The notes: generated by a model not told the origin, from the letters alone. A stretch of 64,000 bases of DNA from Harmonia axyridis (GCF_914767665.1 NC_059503.1:18662001-18726000), one strand, 5' to 3'; counted from the stretch's first letter, positions 23,344-35,152 are shown. Numbers and translations are program-made.

Positions 23344-24195
23344 TACAGGGTGAGTCTTTGACTCTTATATTTCAACCTGAGGCCAAAGGAAACACTTTTT
23401 TCTCCGATTGACAGCAAATATTTATTCGACAGACACATAGGTATCAATCGGCAAATTATTAATTAGGCAGCAAAGTAACGACTTTCCTGCCTATACAGCA
23501 AAATGATTATTCTCACTTCGAATAAAACATTCAACATTTTCTGACAATCAATATGTTTTGCCACCTTCATTATTTCTGGAGGAGTAAGTACTTCTAAGTC
23601 GCTATTACTGTCTATAATATAAAAATATCCGATATTTTTCATGGACATACCTATACATTTCCATAGCAACCAACACTACAGCAAAAATCAAAACATTGTG
23701 GGAATTGTAATAATTTGCAAATACAATATCCTTACATATATCATATAAAACAAGGAAAAATTATTTGTTTAACTCAGCCGAAAAGTAGATTGACTGCCTT
23801 GGCTGAATTCCTTGCCTCGTTACGCTCGGCAATGGACCATCAGCCGTGGCAGTCAATCTACTACTTTGGTGCCTAGTAAAACAAATAACTATTTTCTTTT
23901 ACCATTTTTTCCAAATTTTTTTCTGATTCGGCTCGGTTGAAAAGATACAGGCTGTTGAAAATCAATGAAAGGGAATCGAAGGAAATGATTTTCAGAATAA
24001 AGTTTTTTATTGATGTGATAAACCTTTTCCAAACATAAAATTTCATCAAAGTACGGTCAACTCTAGAATGCCCGCTATACTAAGTTAGAAAAAAAAAATC
24101 GAATCGGAGAAAATATAGTAGAGGAAAAAGGTGTTTGTTTTGATCTCAGGAATCTTCGGTTGAAATATATGTACAAGTCAAAGACTCACCCTGTA
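23344..24195. mobile_element. TIR element (~850 bp) with a nested palindrome
   Basis: Ends are clear inverted repeats: left TACAGGGTGAGTCTTTGACT, right its exact inverse AGTCAAAGACTCACCCTGTA. The arms continue with TTTCAACC...CTGAGR...AAACACYTTTTTC. Inside, about 23750-23900 forms a second, imperfect palindrome (next entry). The 68-codon minus ORF at 23463-23669 has no recognisable motif. Confidence 0.8.
23748..23905. repeat. Large imperfect palindrome nested in the 23344-24195 element
   Basis: AGTAGATTGACTGCC...GGCTGA on the left is answered by CAGCC...GGCAGTCAATCTACTAC on the right. The outer ATTATTTGTTT pairs with AAACAAATAACT. The loop region reads TTCCTTGCCTCGTTACGCTCGGCAATGG and is GC-richer than its surroundings. 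Confidence 0.65.
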
Positions 24196-24689
24196 TTATA
24201 TAGCTCTTCTTATTACGAATTTGGTCATGTTAGTACTCTATCACCTTATATAAACTGTGAAAGAGTCAAATGGAATAAATTCATAACCTTGGTTACTGTA
24301 CATATTTATGGAAAATCTCGAAACACATCAAATTTAAATTTCAAATTGTCATTCTTCTTCGTAAAGAGTGAAATTCATCTCCAATCCCTTTCCAAACAGA
24401 GATAGAACCCCCAATTTTTCCAATAGGAAGTATGCGCTTGTCATACATCGTGTAGAAGGTTTCTTCATTTTCTATGCAGAAATGTTACATTTCATTCGTA
24501 TTGCAAAAGTAACAATATAAAAAAATAAAATCAAGTAATTAGCGAAATACCAAAAACTTAAATGTAAAAAAAATTTTAGCAAAACATTATAAATGTTAAT
24601 GAAGTAGATATTCGCTTTGGCAACATCAAATAAACATTTTTTCCACAATAATTCAACATCTATGGATTGATACACTTTATCACAACCGA

Positions 24690-25560
24690 GGTTTTGATCT
24701 TTTAGACCATTTAAATCAAGAGGGTTTAGTTTTGTACATAATAGTCTTCACAAACTACCATAAAAAGAAATCTAATAGGTTAAGATCAGGAAATCGTGCT
24801 GGTCATTCGATCGTTCCGTGCAACTTGAGAATTTCCTTCATCAGGATTTAAATTTGCCAAAGTTGGAACGACATCAGTTTGAAATAGGGTTAAATAATTA
24901 TCGCCATTCAAATTGGCCTCAATAAAAAAGAGGCCTATGATATGGTTTCAAACATTTCCTACCCAAACATTAACATTTGCGTGTGTTCCTCTCTCATCCA
25001 GTGAGGATTTTCGGTAGACCTAGACCAGTAGCGGAAATTCTGACGTGTGCCTGTTAAAAAAGTGGACTCATCAGAAAAAACACTTCTACTAGGTAATTGA
25101 ATAATATCTTATCTAATACAACATGTCCATCATTTGTTCAGAAAAATAAGTTCTCCTATGGAAATCGTCTGACAAGAGCTCCTGGGTAGGTGAATCATTT
25201 TATAGGGATGCATTTTATTTTGTTTTAATATGTTTAGAATCGATGTATGGCTGACATTGAATGTTGTGGAGGCACCTCTACTCCATTTATGTGGATTTTT
25301 AGCAAACTCAAGCATCACATCTAATTTCACATCCTCACACACTGTATTAGCAGCTGCTTTTTTAATCTTTAATCTTTAGTCTTACATGCCCAAAAAAACG
25401 AAACTTCTTCTTCATCTTACTTATCCCAGAAATTTTTCATGAAATAAGCGAGTTACTTCTTTTTGCCTTCGGGTGTTATCTCCGGAATCAATTATTTGTA
25501 AAATTGTTATTTTGTGCATTTCCGTTGATTGAACCAAAATTGATGTTAATGAAATTCAAA
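24690..25560 (-). mobile_element. Mariner/Tc1-superfamily transposase relic
   Basis: On the minus strand the longest intact piece (25342-25130) reads EDVKLDVMLEFAKNPHKWSR followed by FNVSHTSILNILKQNKMHPY. This is the second DNA-binding domain of a well-known insect mariner-superfamily transposase group. Upstream frames add TRRQKEVTRLFHEKF (near 25470-25440). Downstream frames add SVFSDESTFLTG (first catalytic Asp, near 25070) and NPHWMREEHTQ. A C-terminal DFFLW block lies near 24760. Stops and frameshifts throughout. TIRs were not resolved. Confidence 0.65.
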
Positions 25561-25949
25561 CACAAATTGGACAATTAATAAACTACAACTTATCAGCATA
25601 GAACAATTCGCGACGGCGTTCTAAAGAAATTAACATTGCCACAGAAAATGTTTCACGTTGTTTTCATGGTACCATCTAGAAAACAATATTATGTTTTTTT
25701 TTCATTTTATTTCTATCACTTCTTGAAGGAAATTAAGTGTAGTATTATTGTTATAAGATTGAGTGATGTTCGAGGAAATATTATAATGAATTTCTGTAAT
25801 CACATTTTTTTATTTTTTCCTAGTTTAATTATTGCAATAATCTTGAAAGCAATTACATTTCTGAATTGAGAATGAAGTGATCTTTCACACGATGTATCAC
25901 AAGCTCAGACTTCCCCTTCAAAACGTTGGGTGTTTGTATTCTGAAGACA

Positions 25950-26062
25950 AATTGAAGAATAGTATATTGTACAACAAGTGGGAAAGTCCAACTTTTCTCA
26001 CGAGTGTGGAAGTTTGTGGCACGAGCCTGAAAGGCGAGTGCTGCCAACACACGAGTGTGAAA
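25950..26062 (+). repeat. Hairpin-centred repeat, family C copy 1
   Basis: About 110 bp that is roughly 85% identical by eye to the inverted copy at 50868-50985. Shared blocks include AGTATATTGTACAACAAGTG, GAAAGTCCAACTTTTCTC, and the hairpin core GTTTGTGGCAC-GAGCCTGAAAGGCGA-GTGCTGCCAAC. ACGAGTGTG repeats flank the core. Confidence 0.75.
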
Positions 26063-26353
26063 AATATGAAAATAAATGTATTAGTAAATTTCTTTGTATT
26101 TTCACATGATACAAGCCAAGCACGTGTTCATATTCCTGCTGATTTACATTAATTCAACAAACCCTTATTCTGATAATTCACTGATAAGCATATTTATTAT
26201 TTGAATGATTGAAAACTCATTTCTGAGGTAAATACTTCGTGAGGATTGACAAATTCTCTTTTGTATATTGTTTTCAAATAAAGCGCATTGAAATGTTAGA
26301 TTTTTATTTCCTTCGAAAATAAAATATGTCACATAATTTGATGATTTCAATAA

Positions 26354-29300
26354 TTACTTCTTCTTCCTCTTCAATATGGGTGCCTTTTCACACATGCGTT
26401 GTAAGAATGCTGAAATAAATAATGAATTAAAATCAAATGAAAAAATTGAAGTGCATTTGGAATTTTCATGTTACTGAATGAAGCGAATAATAATTAATTC
26501 GATACAAAAATCTTGGAAATTCAGCTATGATATAAAATCTTTCGAGGTAATGTTTCCTTTTGAATATGGCATGAAGTTAAATTATATTTTTCCTCGGAAA
26601 CTGGAATGAATAAACTGAAACTGAAAGCATGAATAAAAAAATATCAAAATTTCATTGATTTATCGATAATGAACTCATTACCCATAAATCCATGAAATTT
26701 TGATTTTTATTTTCAACCTCATTCCGAGTTTCTCAGTCAATAATTACAGACTATAGTTGAAATTAGTTATAGGTTATTGTTTTCCGGAAATGGTACTAAC
26801 GTATATAATTTATTTCTCCTTCATCATCTTCTTCGTCAAGGCAATCTTCCATAAGCTCATCAACTTCGTCCTCCGGCATTCTTTCTCCTGAAATGAAATG
26901 ATGCTTTTTAGAAATCTGTTAATCATAAGAATTACCTAAACTTACCTAAAGAAAGAAAGGCATGTGTCAGCTCACCAGCTAACATTTTGTCATCTCCCCT
27001 CTTGTCGTATAATTTCAAACATTCAATGAAATCTTCATAGCAACCCATATCTTTTACTTCCTTTTTAAGTGCCGATATTATTGGTAGGACTTCTTCCAGT
27101 TTGAATTTCTTCTCTCCTGAAATGTTATTAACTGATTAAATACAACAGGAATATTCACGTAATACAATTAGAGTCTCTGACAAATCCTCTAAAAAATTAT
27201 TCAAGAATGAAGAAAAAGAAATAATTTTTTAAATCGCTGGTAAAAACTGATTTGTTAGAAATTAAAAAAACAGCCCTTCTGGATTTTGCCATGAACCTTC
27301 GAGTGGTTATTATATGATATGTTGAAATTCGGTTCGCATATTATAACCGAATTTTGAATTTGTTGAATTCTTGTATCGGGGTCTGGACAAAATTTAGTAT
27401 GTTGAAAATCTTTTATAGGAGAGTCTCTTTTTGATATTTTAAATTGATTTTCATTCAATTTTTGTTCCTTCGTAGTTGATTTCTGTGTCTTTCGTAATAG
27501 GTTGGCATCATAATCAGATCTTCGACAGTATTGTAGTTATCTAATGTTTTCAGTTCGTTATTTACTTGTGATTTGCTTTTTAAAAATCTTCTCGTCCTTT
27601 CTCTTCAGAAAATCTGTGTCATTTACCTATTCTAATTCTCTGTGGATTTGTTGGTTTCTTACGAACCAAGGCATATCCATTGAAGCTGTTTACAGTTCAT
27701 TTTAAGTCGCTTCTTGAAATGAATTTCAGCCTCATAACTCCATGCTGCCGATTCATAAGTTAATTGAGGTCTTGCAATTGACTTGATCATTCTTCGTTTT
27801 AGATTTCGGTTCATTCGGCACTTTTTTCCTAAAAGTCTACTCATTGATGATTTTGTTTAATCCACTTTTTATATAGTTTCTTCAAGTAATTCTAGCCTAT
27901 AAATACTTGACTTCATTTTCCCATATTAAGTCTTCTAAATCCTATATCTATCCATAGATCTGAGTCTTTTTTTCTATTGGAGAATAGACTGACTCTTTTT
28001 GGGGTTTATTTGAATTTTCTAAATTTTCTATGTAATGAACTATCCGTTTATATTTTCTACTACGTCTTCTGTAATTGACGATGTTTGGCTGCTCTTTTAT
28101 CATCATCTGCACATAGGGCTAATAGGTTTCTTGGGATCTTTGGGATTTCGTGTGTAAGGTCCTTGAACTGAGCCTTGAGGCATTTCTGCTTTCACTTGTC
28201 TACTGGTAGATACTGATTTATCCATTTTGACGTAGAAATTCCTGTCTCTCAGGTAGTTTCTTATTATTTTGCAGGTTTTGGTAGTATAGCCCACTATACT
28301 TATCTTTCAAACTTGAACGAAGGCTCTCAACACACGACAGCATTTTTCTTCTGAGAACCTTCGGTAACAAATATTAGCAGAATCAAGTTTGAGGACTGGT
28401 TCGTCATCAGTTAGTCGAACCTTATCGTTCATGACTATTCCCAGTACAAAATTTGGAAATTCTTTCCCATTGTGATGTATTCAGGAAACGAGCGCTCATA
28501 ATATATTTGTTTGTAAAGAAAATTGTAGGAAAATTCCAAGATATCTCTATTTATAGAATTGTCATATTAAACAGGTTCAATTCTGGAAGGTGATGATCCT
28601 AACAGAAATAGATTTATTGACGAAGTGTTCCAAATTGAGTGGAATAGTGAAGATATGATCAACATCAACAAAATTAATCTAGAAATTGGAAAGTTCAGTT
28701 CAACATTGTGCAGATCTGATGGAAGATGTACGATACTATTTACTGATAAACTGTAGGTAAAAACATGATCATAGTGGGAAAAAATGAATTAATGAAGGTA
28801 GTGTTTCGTACAATATTATATTTGTTGTTGACTCACCTTCATTTTTAGAAACTCCGAATTCTTCAAGTCTTGCAAGACTAGGATTGAGATTCATACCTCT
28901 CACCAACTTGCCCAATAAAGTAGAGTCCAACAAGCCATCCTGCCCGTACACACCGAATGCAAATTCTGCAGCTATAAAGGTATTGAAAATGATGTGATAA
29001 GATGACAATTCTTTTAGAATCTTCAGAGTTTTAATCCCAATGACAAAATCAATTCCTAAGTTGTTTAGAGTGAGAGAATGATTGAATTGGGTTGTATCAA
29101 GTACTTTGATATGTAATGCGTCCACCATATACAGGATCCTCCAACAGAGGCTCTAGTTAAAAACAGAGTTGAGACCTCTACAGGCAAAATTGAGCAACTT
29201 GTGTGACCGAAAATATTTTCATTACGTAATGCACGAATAATAAAGCAAGATTCTTATCTCTTTCCTAACAAGATCATATTCAACGCCACGCCAATCTTGG

Positions 29301-29458
29301 AGGACCCTATATATTTATGGATATCTCTGAAGGATATTTCTTAAAAAAAATCATCTGGTATACTACTTACTCTCAATTTCACTTGGTTTCAGATCCGTCT
29401 GAAAAAAATTATGATTTTACTTCATTCTTCGTTTCGATATGATTATCACACTCACCAT
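26354..29458 (-). CDS. Myosin alkali light chain paralogue (diverged tandem copy of Mlc1)
   Basis: Six coding exons on the minus strand: 29458-29456 (ATG only), 29398-29371, 28971-28837, 27116-26946, 26887-26801 and 26409-26354. All splice with GT-AG and stay in frame, giving 159 residues. The protein starts MTDLKPSEIETAEFAFGVYG, then has NLNPSLARLEEFGVSKNEGE and FKLEEVLPIISALKKEVKDM. The most conserved block is CYEDFIECLKLYDKRGDDKM, an EF-hand whose loop is DKRGDDKMLAGE. GERMPEDEVDELMEDCLDEE follows, and the end is FLQRMCEKAPILKRKK. Alkali (essential) light chains bind the myosin heavy-chain neck in the sarcomere. Exon 2 (28 bp) and exon 5 (87 bp) have exactly the same lengths as in the neighbouring canonical gene. 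The divergence in the first domain and the basic ILKRKK tail suggest a specialised role. Intron 3 holds a decayed LINE. An AATAAA lies about 45 bases past the stop. Confidence 0.85.
27650..28330 (-). mobile_element. Non-LTR retrotransposon (LINE, Jockey/RTE-like) reverse transcriptase relic
   Basis: Minus-strand fragments include IIRNYLRDRNFYVKMDKSVS followed by TSRQVKAEMPQGSVQGP (28290-28150). This is the block before the catalytic YADD motif in Jockey-type reverse transcriptases (PQGSVLGP). Further on, MNRNLKRRMIKSIARPQLTY (27800-27750) is the typical post-RT segment. The catalytic YADD region itself is lost and frames are broken. It lies in intron 3 of the left light-chain gene, on the same strand as that gene. 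Confidence 0.65.
28573..28754 (+). other. Unidentified 60-codon coding-like fragment
   Basis: After a TTAAACAG acceptor-like site, the plus strand reads open from 28573 to a TAG at 28752. It encodes GSILEGDDPNRNRFIDEVFQ ... CRSDGRCTILFTDKL. The composition is protein-like rather than random, but I do not recognise the family. It lies antisense in intron 3 of the left light-chain gene; a retroelement or pseudogene fragment is the likeliest source. Confidence 0.3.
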
Positions 29459-29506
29459 GTTTGGTTATTGGCCACTCTTGACTTAACGATGACCGAATGA
29501 CATTAG

Positions 29507-29544
29507 GACTGAGAGTCGATAGGGATATTGGCAGGTTTTTATAG
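29507..29544 (-). promoter_or_regulatory. TATA box and initiator of the left light-chain gene
   Basis: Minus strand: CTATAAAAAC at 29544-29535 is followed about 33 bases downstream by TCAGTC (29512-29507), a match to the arthropod initiator. The start codon lies some 50 bases further at 29458. The A-rich CTATAAAAA also resembles a MEF2 core, as expected for a muscle gene. Confidence 0.65.
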
Positions 29545-29994
29545 AACAGAATGTAATCTAAATTGGTCTTTTAATTGCAAGTATGTCAACGTTCATTGGT
29601 TCTAATGACGAGTCTATAAAAAAAGTTGGGCGCTAATGCAAGTACTTTGAGGATCCTGCTGATTGAAGTGCATGTCATTCCATCCCAGGATCGGCAGATA
29701 ACAAGCTTGTGACTCGTGTAGGTATTAACGGAAAAGATATGCCTATTGGCTTTTCAATTGGATGAATCTGTTAGTTTTTCGACTGTGTACTTTTCGTTGA
29801 ATTTATTTAGTAATGTGTATATTGATTAATGAAAACTACTGCTTTAATAGACTATTCGAATCGTGATTCCATCAAATATCAAGGAAAGAGGAAAATAATA
29901 AAAGGGTAAGTTCCATAAGATATAAGGTATGTTTGAGAGTGACTATTAGCATTTCAAAAGAGTACGAGGAATTGGTTAATGAAATATTAAGTAT

Positions 29995-30323
29995 CAGGAT
30001 CGCCGCCAGACATTTTAGCGCCCCAGCAAAATAAAATGTCGCCGCCCTTCTTTGCTTGATTTTTGCGAATTTTCTTCGAAAAAGCATCTGTTATTCCTCT
30101 CAGGCATGAAATTACTTTGTCAAATTCATTAAACGTCGTTTTGTCGATTTAATCAAAAAATGTCCTGCATTGTTTGAAAACACAACACTCCCCTTATAAG
30201 TCTATAGTAAAAAGACGACGTAGTTCTTAAAGATGCAAAAAGTGTTGTTTTATCAATTGACTGTGCGCCCCTACAATTTGGCGCCTTGGCAAAATGTCCG
30301 GTATGCCGCTACTGGCGGCCCTG
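29995..30323. mobile_element. hAT-type MITE (329 bp) with 8-bp target duplication, family D copy 1
   Basis: The ends CAGGATCGCCGCCAG and CTGGCGGCCCTG are inverted repeats. Flanks TTAAGTAT (29987-29994) and TTAAGAAT (30324-30331) match in 7 of 8 positions, the duplication length expected of hAT elements. Internal GCGCC(C)..AAAATGTC blocks are shared with the copy at 41920-42357. Confidence 0.75.
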
Positions 30324-30469
30324 TTAAGAATACCTACATTATAATTCGTTGTTTCCTTTTCAATACAAATTAATATAATCACGCTGATGCAAAATAGTGA
30401 ATAAAACTACAATTTCTGAGAGCAATTTACTTCAATACACACAGAAATTCTCTGTTAAATGAAAGATGT

Positions 30470-31260
30470 GTCTTGAATTGGTAATTGTAGATTTGGAAAG
30501 AGAAAAATGTTGGCCAGAAGATCTGGAGCTATCGCTTTGCGACCTTTTGGTTTTTTCATACAAATTTGATGGCATTTCTGTTTCTCTTAGCACTTAAAGA
30601 CACAATTTGGTTTTTCGCAGTGCATCAGTTAAAGAATATCTTCTTTCGGCCATAACTTCCGAACGCCTGAAATTATCGCTTTGCGACCTTCAGGTTTTTT
30701 CATGCAAATTTGATGGAATTTCTGTTTCTGTTAAGGAAATTCTATCATTAAATTTGAAATTTCGGAGTAAAATGAACAAAACAATGAACTTCTGACTTAG
30801 CGCCCCCTACCGAAAGCAGCAAAAACAAATTTATCATGACTATATTTTGTCCTCAATCAACAAGATATTATCTTTCAGGCGAGATCTAATTTGCTCAAAA
30901 ATGTTGAGCCAAACTGAAGTTACAGGCATTTCAATCAGTCAAATTTCTCCCTGTCCCCTACCCTTATTTGAGGTCGTAAAATCGAAAGTGACAATTCAAG
31001 AAGATAGAGAATTTTCCAAGGATTACAGTGATGATATTTTTTCTTTAACTTCATATGAAACATTTTCGAGTAAAATTCATTTCTCTACTCGACGGTAGCT
31101 ATTACGCCCCCTAGCGGTAGAGGTTTACACTTCAAAACAATTTCCAGTGTGTTCTCTTTATCCTTTTAGTGGTAAAATTTTTTACCGCAAGTCTCTACGA
31201 TGAGTGGATCCTGAGATATAGCCGCTTACCTCGCTTATTTGCCCACCCTGTACAGTTCTG
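30470..31260. repeat. Repeat region with a ~70-bp unit duplicated and an element end
   Basis: TATCGCTTTGCGACCTT.GGTTTTTTCAT.CAAATTTGATGG.ATTTCTGTTTCT occurs at 30529-30594 and again at 30675-30738. GCGCCCCCTA/ACGCCCCCTAG motifs follow at 30799 and 31107. The segment ends at CCCACCCTGTACAG (31241-31256), which looks like the inverse of a CAGGGTG element end. Several 60-80 codon ORFs here have no motif. The element's left end was not located. Confidence 0.45.
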
Positions 31261-32864
31261 TCATGCTCAAAGACCCAACATGTGCTCGAACCAACGAGTG
31301 CTCAAAAACTTCGAATATTTGATGTTTTCTAATAATTACATTTGGAAGGAATACAAATTTTGAAAATTCGTTACCTACAAAAAAGATTCATGAGATCAAG
31401 CTGTAAATTTAATCAGAAGGTCTCCTTTCGAAGAATGGCTTAAAGGTGTATTGCACCACGGTGCCATCTGTGAATCGTCTTATACATAAAATTTAATTCG
31501 AACCACAAATACTCAATTAAGTTGTTGATTCTATTTTCAGAGTTCAAAAAGTAAATTGTTAAGTTTTCATTAGGCATTTTATTTTTTGGCAGGAATTGAA
31601 TAAATTAATTGGAAATTTACTAGGAAATATCCTTAAAAAAGAAGTAAAAAAGTAGACAACCATATCTATCATATTGAGTAGAAACTCACACTCAAAAAAG
31701 TATGATAATGCTGTAGAATCTGTTCAAGGATTTTCTTTTCGATTAGTTGATTGATAGAAAATTGTTGTTTTGGCTTATAAAGAAATAACACATGTTTTCA
31801 TTTTCAACTTGTGTTTCATTTTTAATGTCTATTATAAATTTCTACCAAGTAACGGCCGAATTGATTCAAATAAACTTGTGTATCAAATGAACAACTGAAG
31901 CAGTTTTACAATTTTGGAAAAACTCATTTTCATTATGAATTAACTACATAATTAAAGTTATCTTGTGTTATAACCTCTCCAACTGAACTATTCTGCTGTG
32001 AAATATTAGGTAACTCGAATTTAGGAAATAATACCTACTTCTTTCACTTCTCAGGAGGGCTGGGGGGAGCTGAATAGGTAAACTTTGACAGATGCGGAGA
32101 AGCGCACGTGGTATCGTTCCTTCTTAATAATGAAATTTAAGAGGTATTTGACCTTCACATTTGATAATATATAACAAGCAAAATAATGCAAACATATTCT
32201 TTGACAACTAGACAAATCTAGTTAATCATTTTCATCTAATTTTTCCGGGACATTTCAGGTTTCATTCGCAAACGTTCAATTTCAAAATATTGAAGGAAAT
32301 CTGGCAGGTGTTCAAATAAATATAAAGTATAAATTTGGACTTATTAATAATATAAGTTTATTTTTGACAATATAATATAGTATTTTGGAATATATCAGGT
32401 CTTAATGAATACGACATCAATATTCATAGTGTGAAATTCAATTTTCACTTGATGATATTCTTTGTGAATGTACTCTTGTTGTTCTTGTGAATAAATTAGG
32501 TCTTCTGCTGCATATACAGATTGTTATCGTCCATTTCAAGTTGCTGAAAAATCGGTTTTGAATTAATTGAATGTTGGAAGCAATGATAACATAAAGCATC
32601 GAAAGCAATTAAAAAGATTACAAAAAATCGAATAGGTCCGAAAAAAACTGTATCACTGGGCATCCAGGAAAGAATCTTAATCGGAGAGCCAAAATATATC
32701 AAAAAGCTGAAAAACAATTCGCCAATAGTTAGGAGCAGAAACGAAAAGAAGCTTGGGTTCGAAGCAAGATGTAAATCCGCAGGAATCCTTGTGTTACTTA
32801 AGCTGGTGATGCAACGAAATATTCGACTTACTTAAAATAAATTCTAAAATTAACTTCACATAAT
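31261..32864. other. Mlc1 3' flank and intergenic sequence
   Basis: AT-rich sequence between the two light-chain genes. A minus-strand AATAAA near 32356 could end the Mlc1 transcript with a ~500-base 3' UTR. The 73-codon ORF at 32496-32717 has no recognisable motif. Confidence 0.35.
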
Positions 32865-35152
32865 TTACGCCATCATCTTTTTGAGGAATGCTGAAAATTG
32901 GATAGAGATCAGTGATTTCATCAGAGTTTTTGTGGAAGTGGAATTATAATTTTTTATTTGGGAATAGATACTGTAAATGACCTCAAAACATATTTCAAGA
33001 AATTATTTCTGAATATTTAGTTGATGAAAATTAATTTGAATGAATTTGATGTATATGAAATAGTGTAGGTATGATTTAGTGAGTGATTTCGCTAGCTTTC
33101 AAGTTCGATTTTCTCATTCTATTGATCTATTGTATTTTGCAATGCCATGTACCTGTTGAAATTTTTGGATTACCTAAAGAAAAGGTTTTACAAAGTTAGG
33201 ACTGACATATAGAATTAATTGGAATGAAATGAAATGATAAATGATGAAAATTACATTCGTGTATAAATCTTGAGTATGAATTGAGCATTAAAAATGAATT
33301 GGAAACTAGAAAGATGAAGTTATAGTGTTGTTATAGTTTCGTGTATGGAAAATTGTAGAAATTCTTTTCTGTCACTACAATGATAACTTACGTTCGTAAG
33401 GGACGAATCCATCATCATCTTCGGTTTCCATGCAGTCTTTTAAGAGTTCATCTGTTTCAGTATCTGATAGCCTTTCTCCTGAAAGAATAATGATCATTTT
33501 GAAATAATGGGAACACAAAATATAGAAATTTAACATAATGAGAGGACTCTAAAAATTGAAAGAGAAAGTAAGAAAAATTATATATATTTTTATATATGAA
33601 AAATTAAATTGAGTAAACCAAATTCTAATGCGATGAGAAGTTCTGGAGGAAACTTGATTTCTATTTGATAATTATAATTACCTAGAGATAGGAGGGTGTG
33701 GGAAAGTTCGGCGGCCATCATCTTGCCATTTTCTTCCTTGTCGTACAATTTCAAACATTCCAAGAAATCTTCGAAACCACCTTGTTCTTTATCTTTTTTG
33801 ATCTGACTGAAGATGGGAAGGAATTCATCGACTTTCAATTTCTTCTCATCTGCAATGTTATTATCAATATTGAGAACTCGTTGCGTTTTACATTTGAAAA
33901 TACTCACTCTTCTTCTTGGTACCTCCAACTTTCTCAACTGTGGACAAAGTTGGGTTCAGGTTCAAGGCACGGAGCATGTCCCCCAAGTTGACAGCATCAA
34001 CTGTGCCATTTCCTTCGAAATCGTAAATGGAGAAAACGAAGTTGGCTCCTGAAAATATTTTTTTTAATGCACCTAAAAATTGATTCTAACTAACAAGCGT
34101 GAGCATATATTTGAATTTCGCATATTCGGAATTGAAGTGAATATGTAAGTTTAAGATATATAATCGAAATAAATAATTTTCTAGATATCACTGAAGTAAA
34201 TTGAATGTACCGTTATTTATTCAAATAAAAAGATTTTACTTGCAACTTCCGAAAATTTTCCAACACTGTTAAGACATTTTCGGGACGTAAGATTGTTTCA
34301 TTCAGGTCAATATTACGAAATTTCATATATGCGCTGGCGTTAGAATATTTTTAAACGATTTAATTTTAGACTCCAACCCAACACTGAGCTTTCCATATAT
34401 GTGCCAGTCTAAATTTAGATTGTCGGAGAATGTATCTTATTTTTCCGATTGATTGAAATGGGACACCAAAAAAGTTTTTCTTGTTCAATTAAAAAACTTA
34501 CTTTCAACGTCTCTCGCACTGAGGTCTGCCTAAAAAGTGAAAAAAAAAATTAAAATGTGATTTGAGTATAACAACCTTTTTCGTCTTTGCAAAAGAGACT
34601 ATTGATTGTTATATGTTATGAGAAAAAATTGACTGTCTCTTTAAAAAGAAAAAGGTTATCAACAAAAAAGTTAATTCTAATTACAACATATACAAGCGAC
34701 ATATACAGCATACATATATCAAGTCTAAGTATGTGCAACTACTACTACTACTACAACAACAGATTTATTGTGTCTACAATATTACAAATGTTAATAATAT
34801 TCTACAAACGGACGGACAATAAAAATAAGCCACATGTAAACAATTGTACAATCACAGTAATGCAATAAATTGAAAGAAATTTACCCTCGGTTTACCTATA
34901 AGAATCCTAATGCTGGAAGAAGATCATGAATTATTGAAAAAATCAAATGATAATGAAAAAAATTGATGAGTTGATAGTATAAAAAAATTATGTACTATTT
35001 TGGCCAACTTGATCTTCTTTTTCCAGTATTTGAAAGCTTTGACGTATGGAGCGTCACCGAGCGTAATTTTGGGTAAAGTATTCTCTTGCATCGCCCTTTT
35101 ATGCACAAACACAAAAAAAATATTACGTTCACTGTATGCCTGTACTCACCAT
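32865..35152 (-). CDS. Mlc1: Myosin alkali (essential) light chain 1
   Basis: Six coding exons on the minus strand: 35152-35150 (ATG only), 34529-34502, 34048-33908, 33849-33682, 33478-33392 and 32890-32865, joined by GT-AG introns into 150 residues. The sequence begins MADLSARDVERANFVFSIYD and continues NLGDMLRALNLNPTLSTVEK. GGTKKKNEKKLKVDEFLPIF follows, then SQIKKDKEQGGFEDFLECLK and LYDKEENGKMMAAELSHTLL. It ends GFVPYEPFLKKMMA. It closely follows Drosophila Mlc1 as I recall it (TKKRNEKKIKLDEFLPIYSQ, YDKEENGTM). It is an EF-hand fold of the calmodulin superfamily in which most loops no longer bind calcium; the best preserved loop is DKEENGKMMAAE. The protein wraps the IQ motif of the muscle myosin heavy chain. 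Drosophila makes two Mlc1 forms by alternative 3' exons; I did not find a second C-terminal exon here. Confidence 0.92.

Noticed and set aside
34738..34760. CTA/CAA trinucleotide run as a microsatellite of interest
   Set aside because: Only about six short imperfect units in a light-chain intron; unremarkable.
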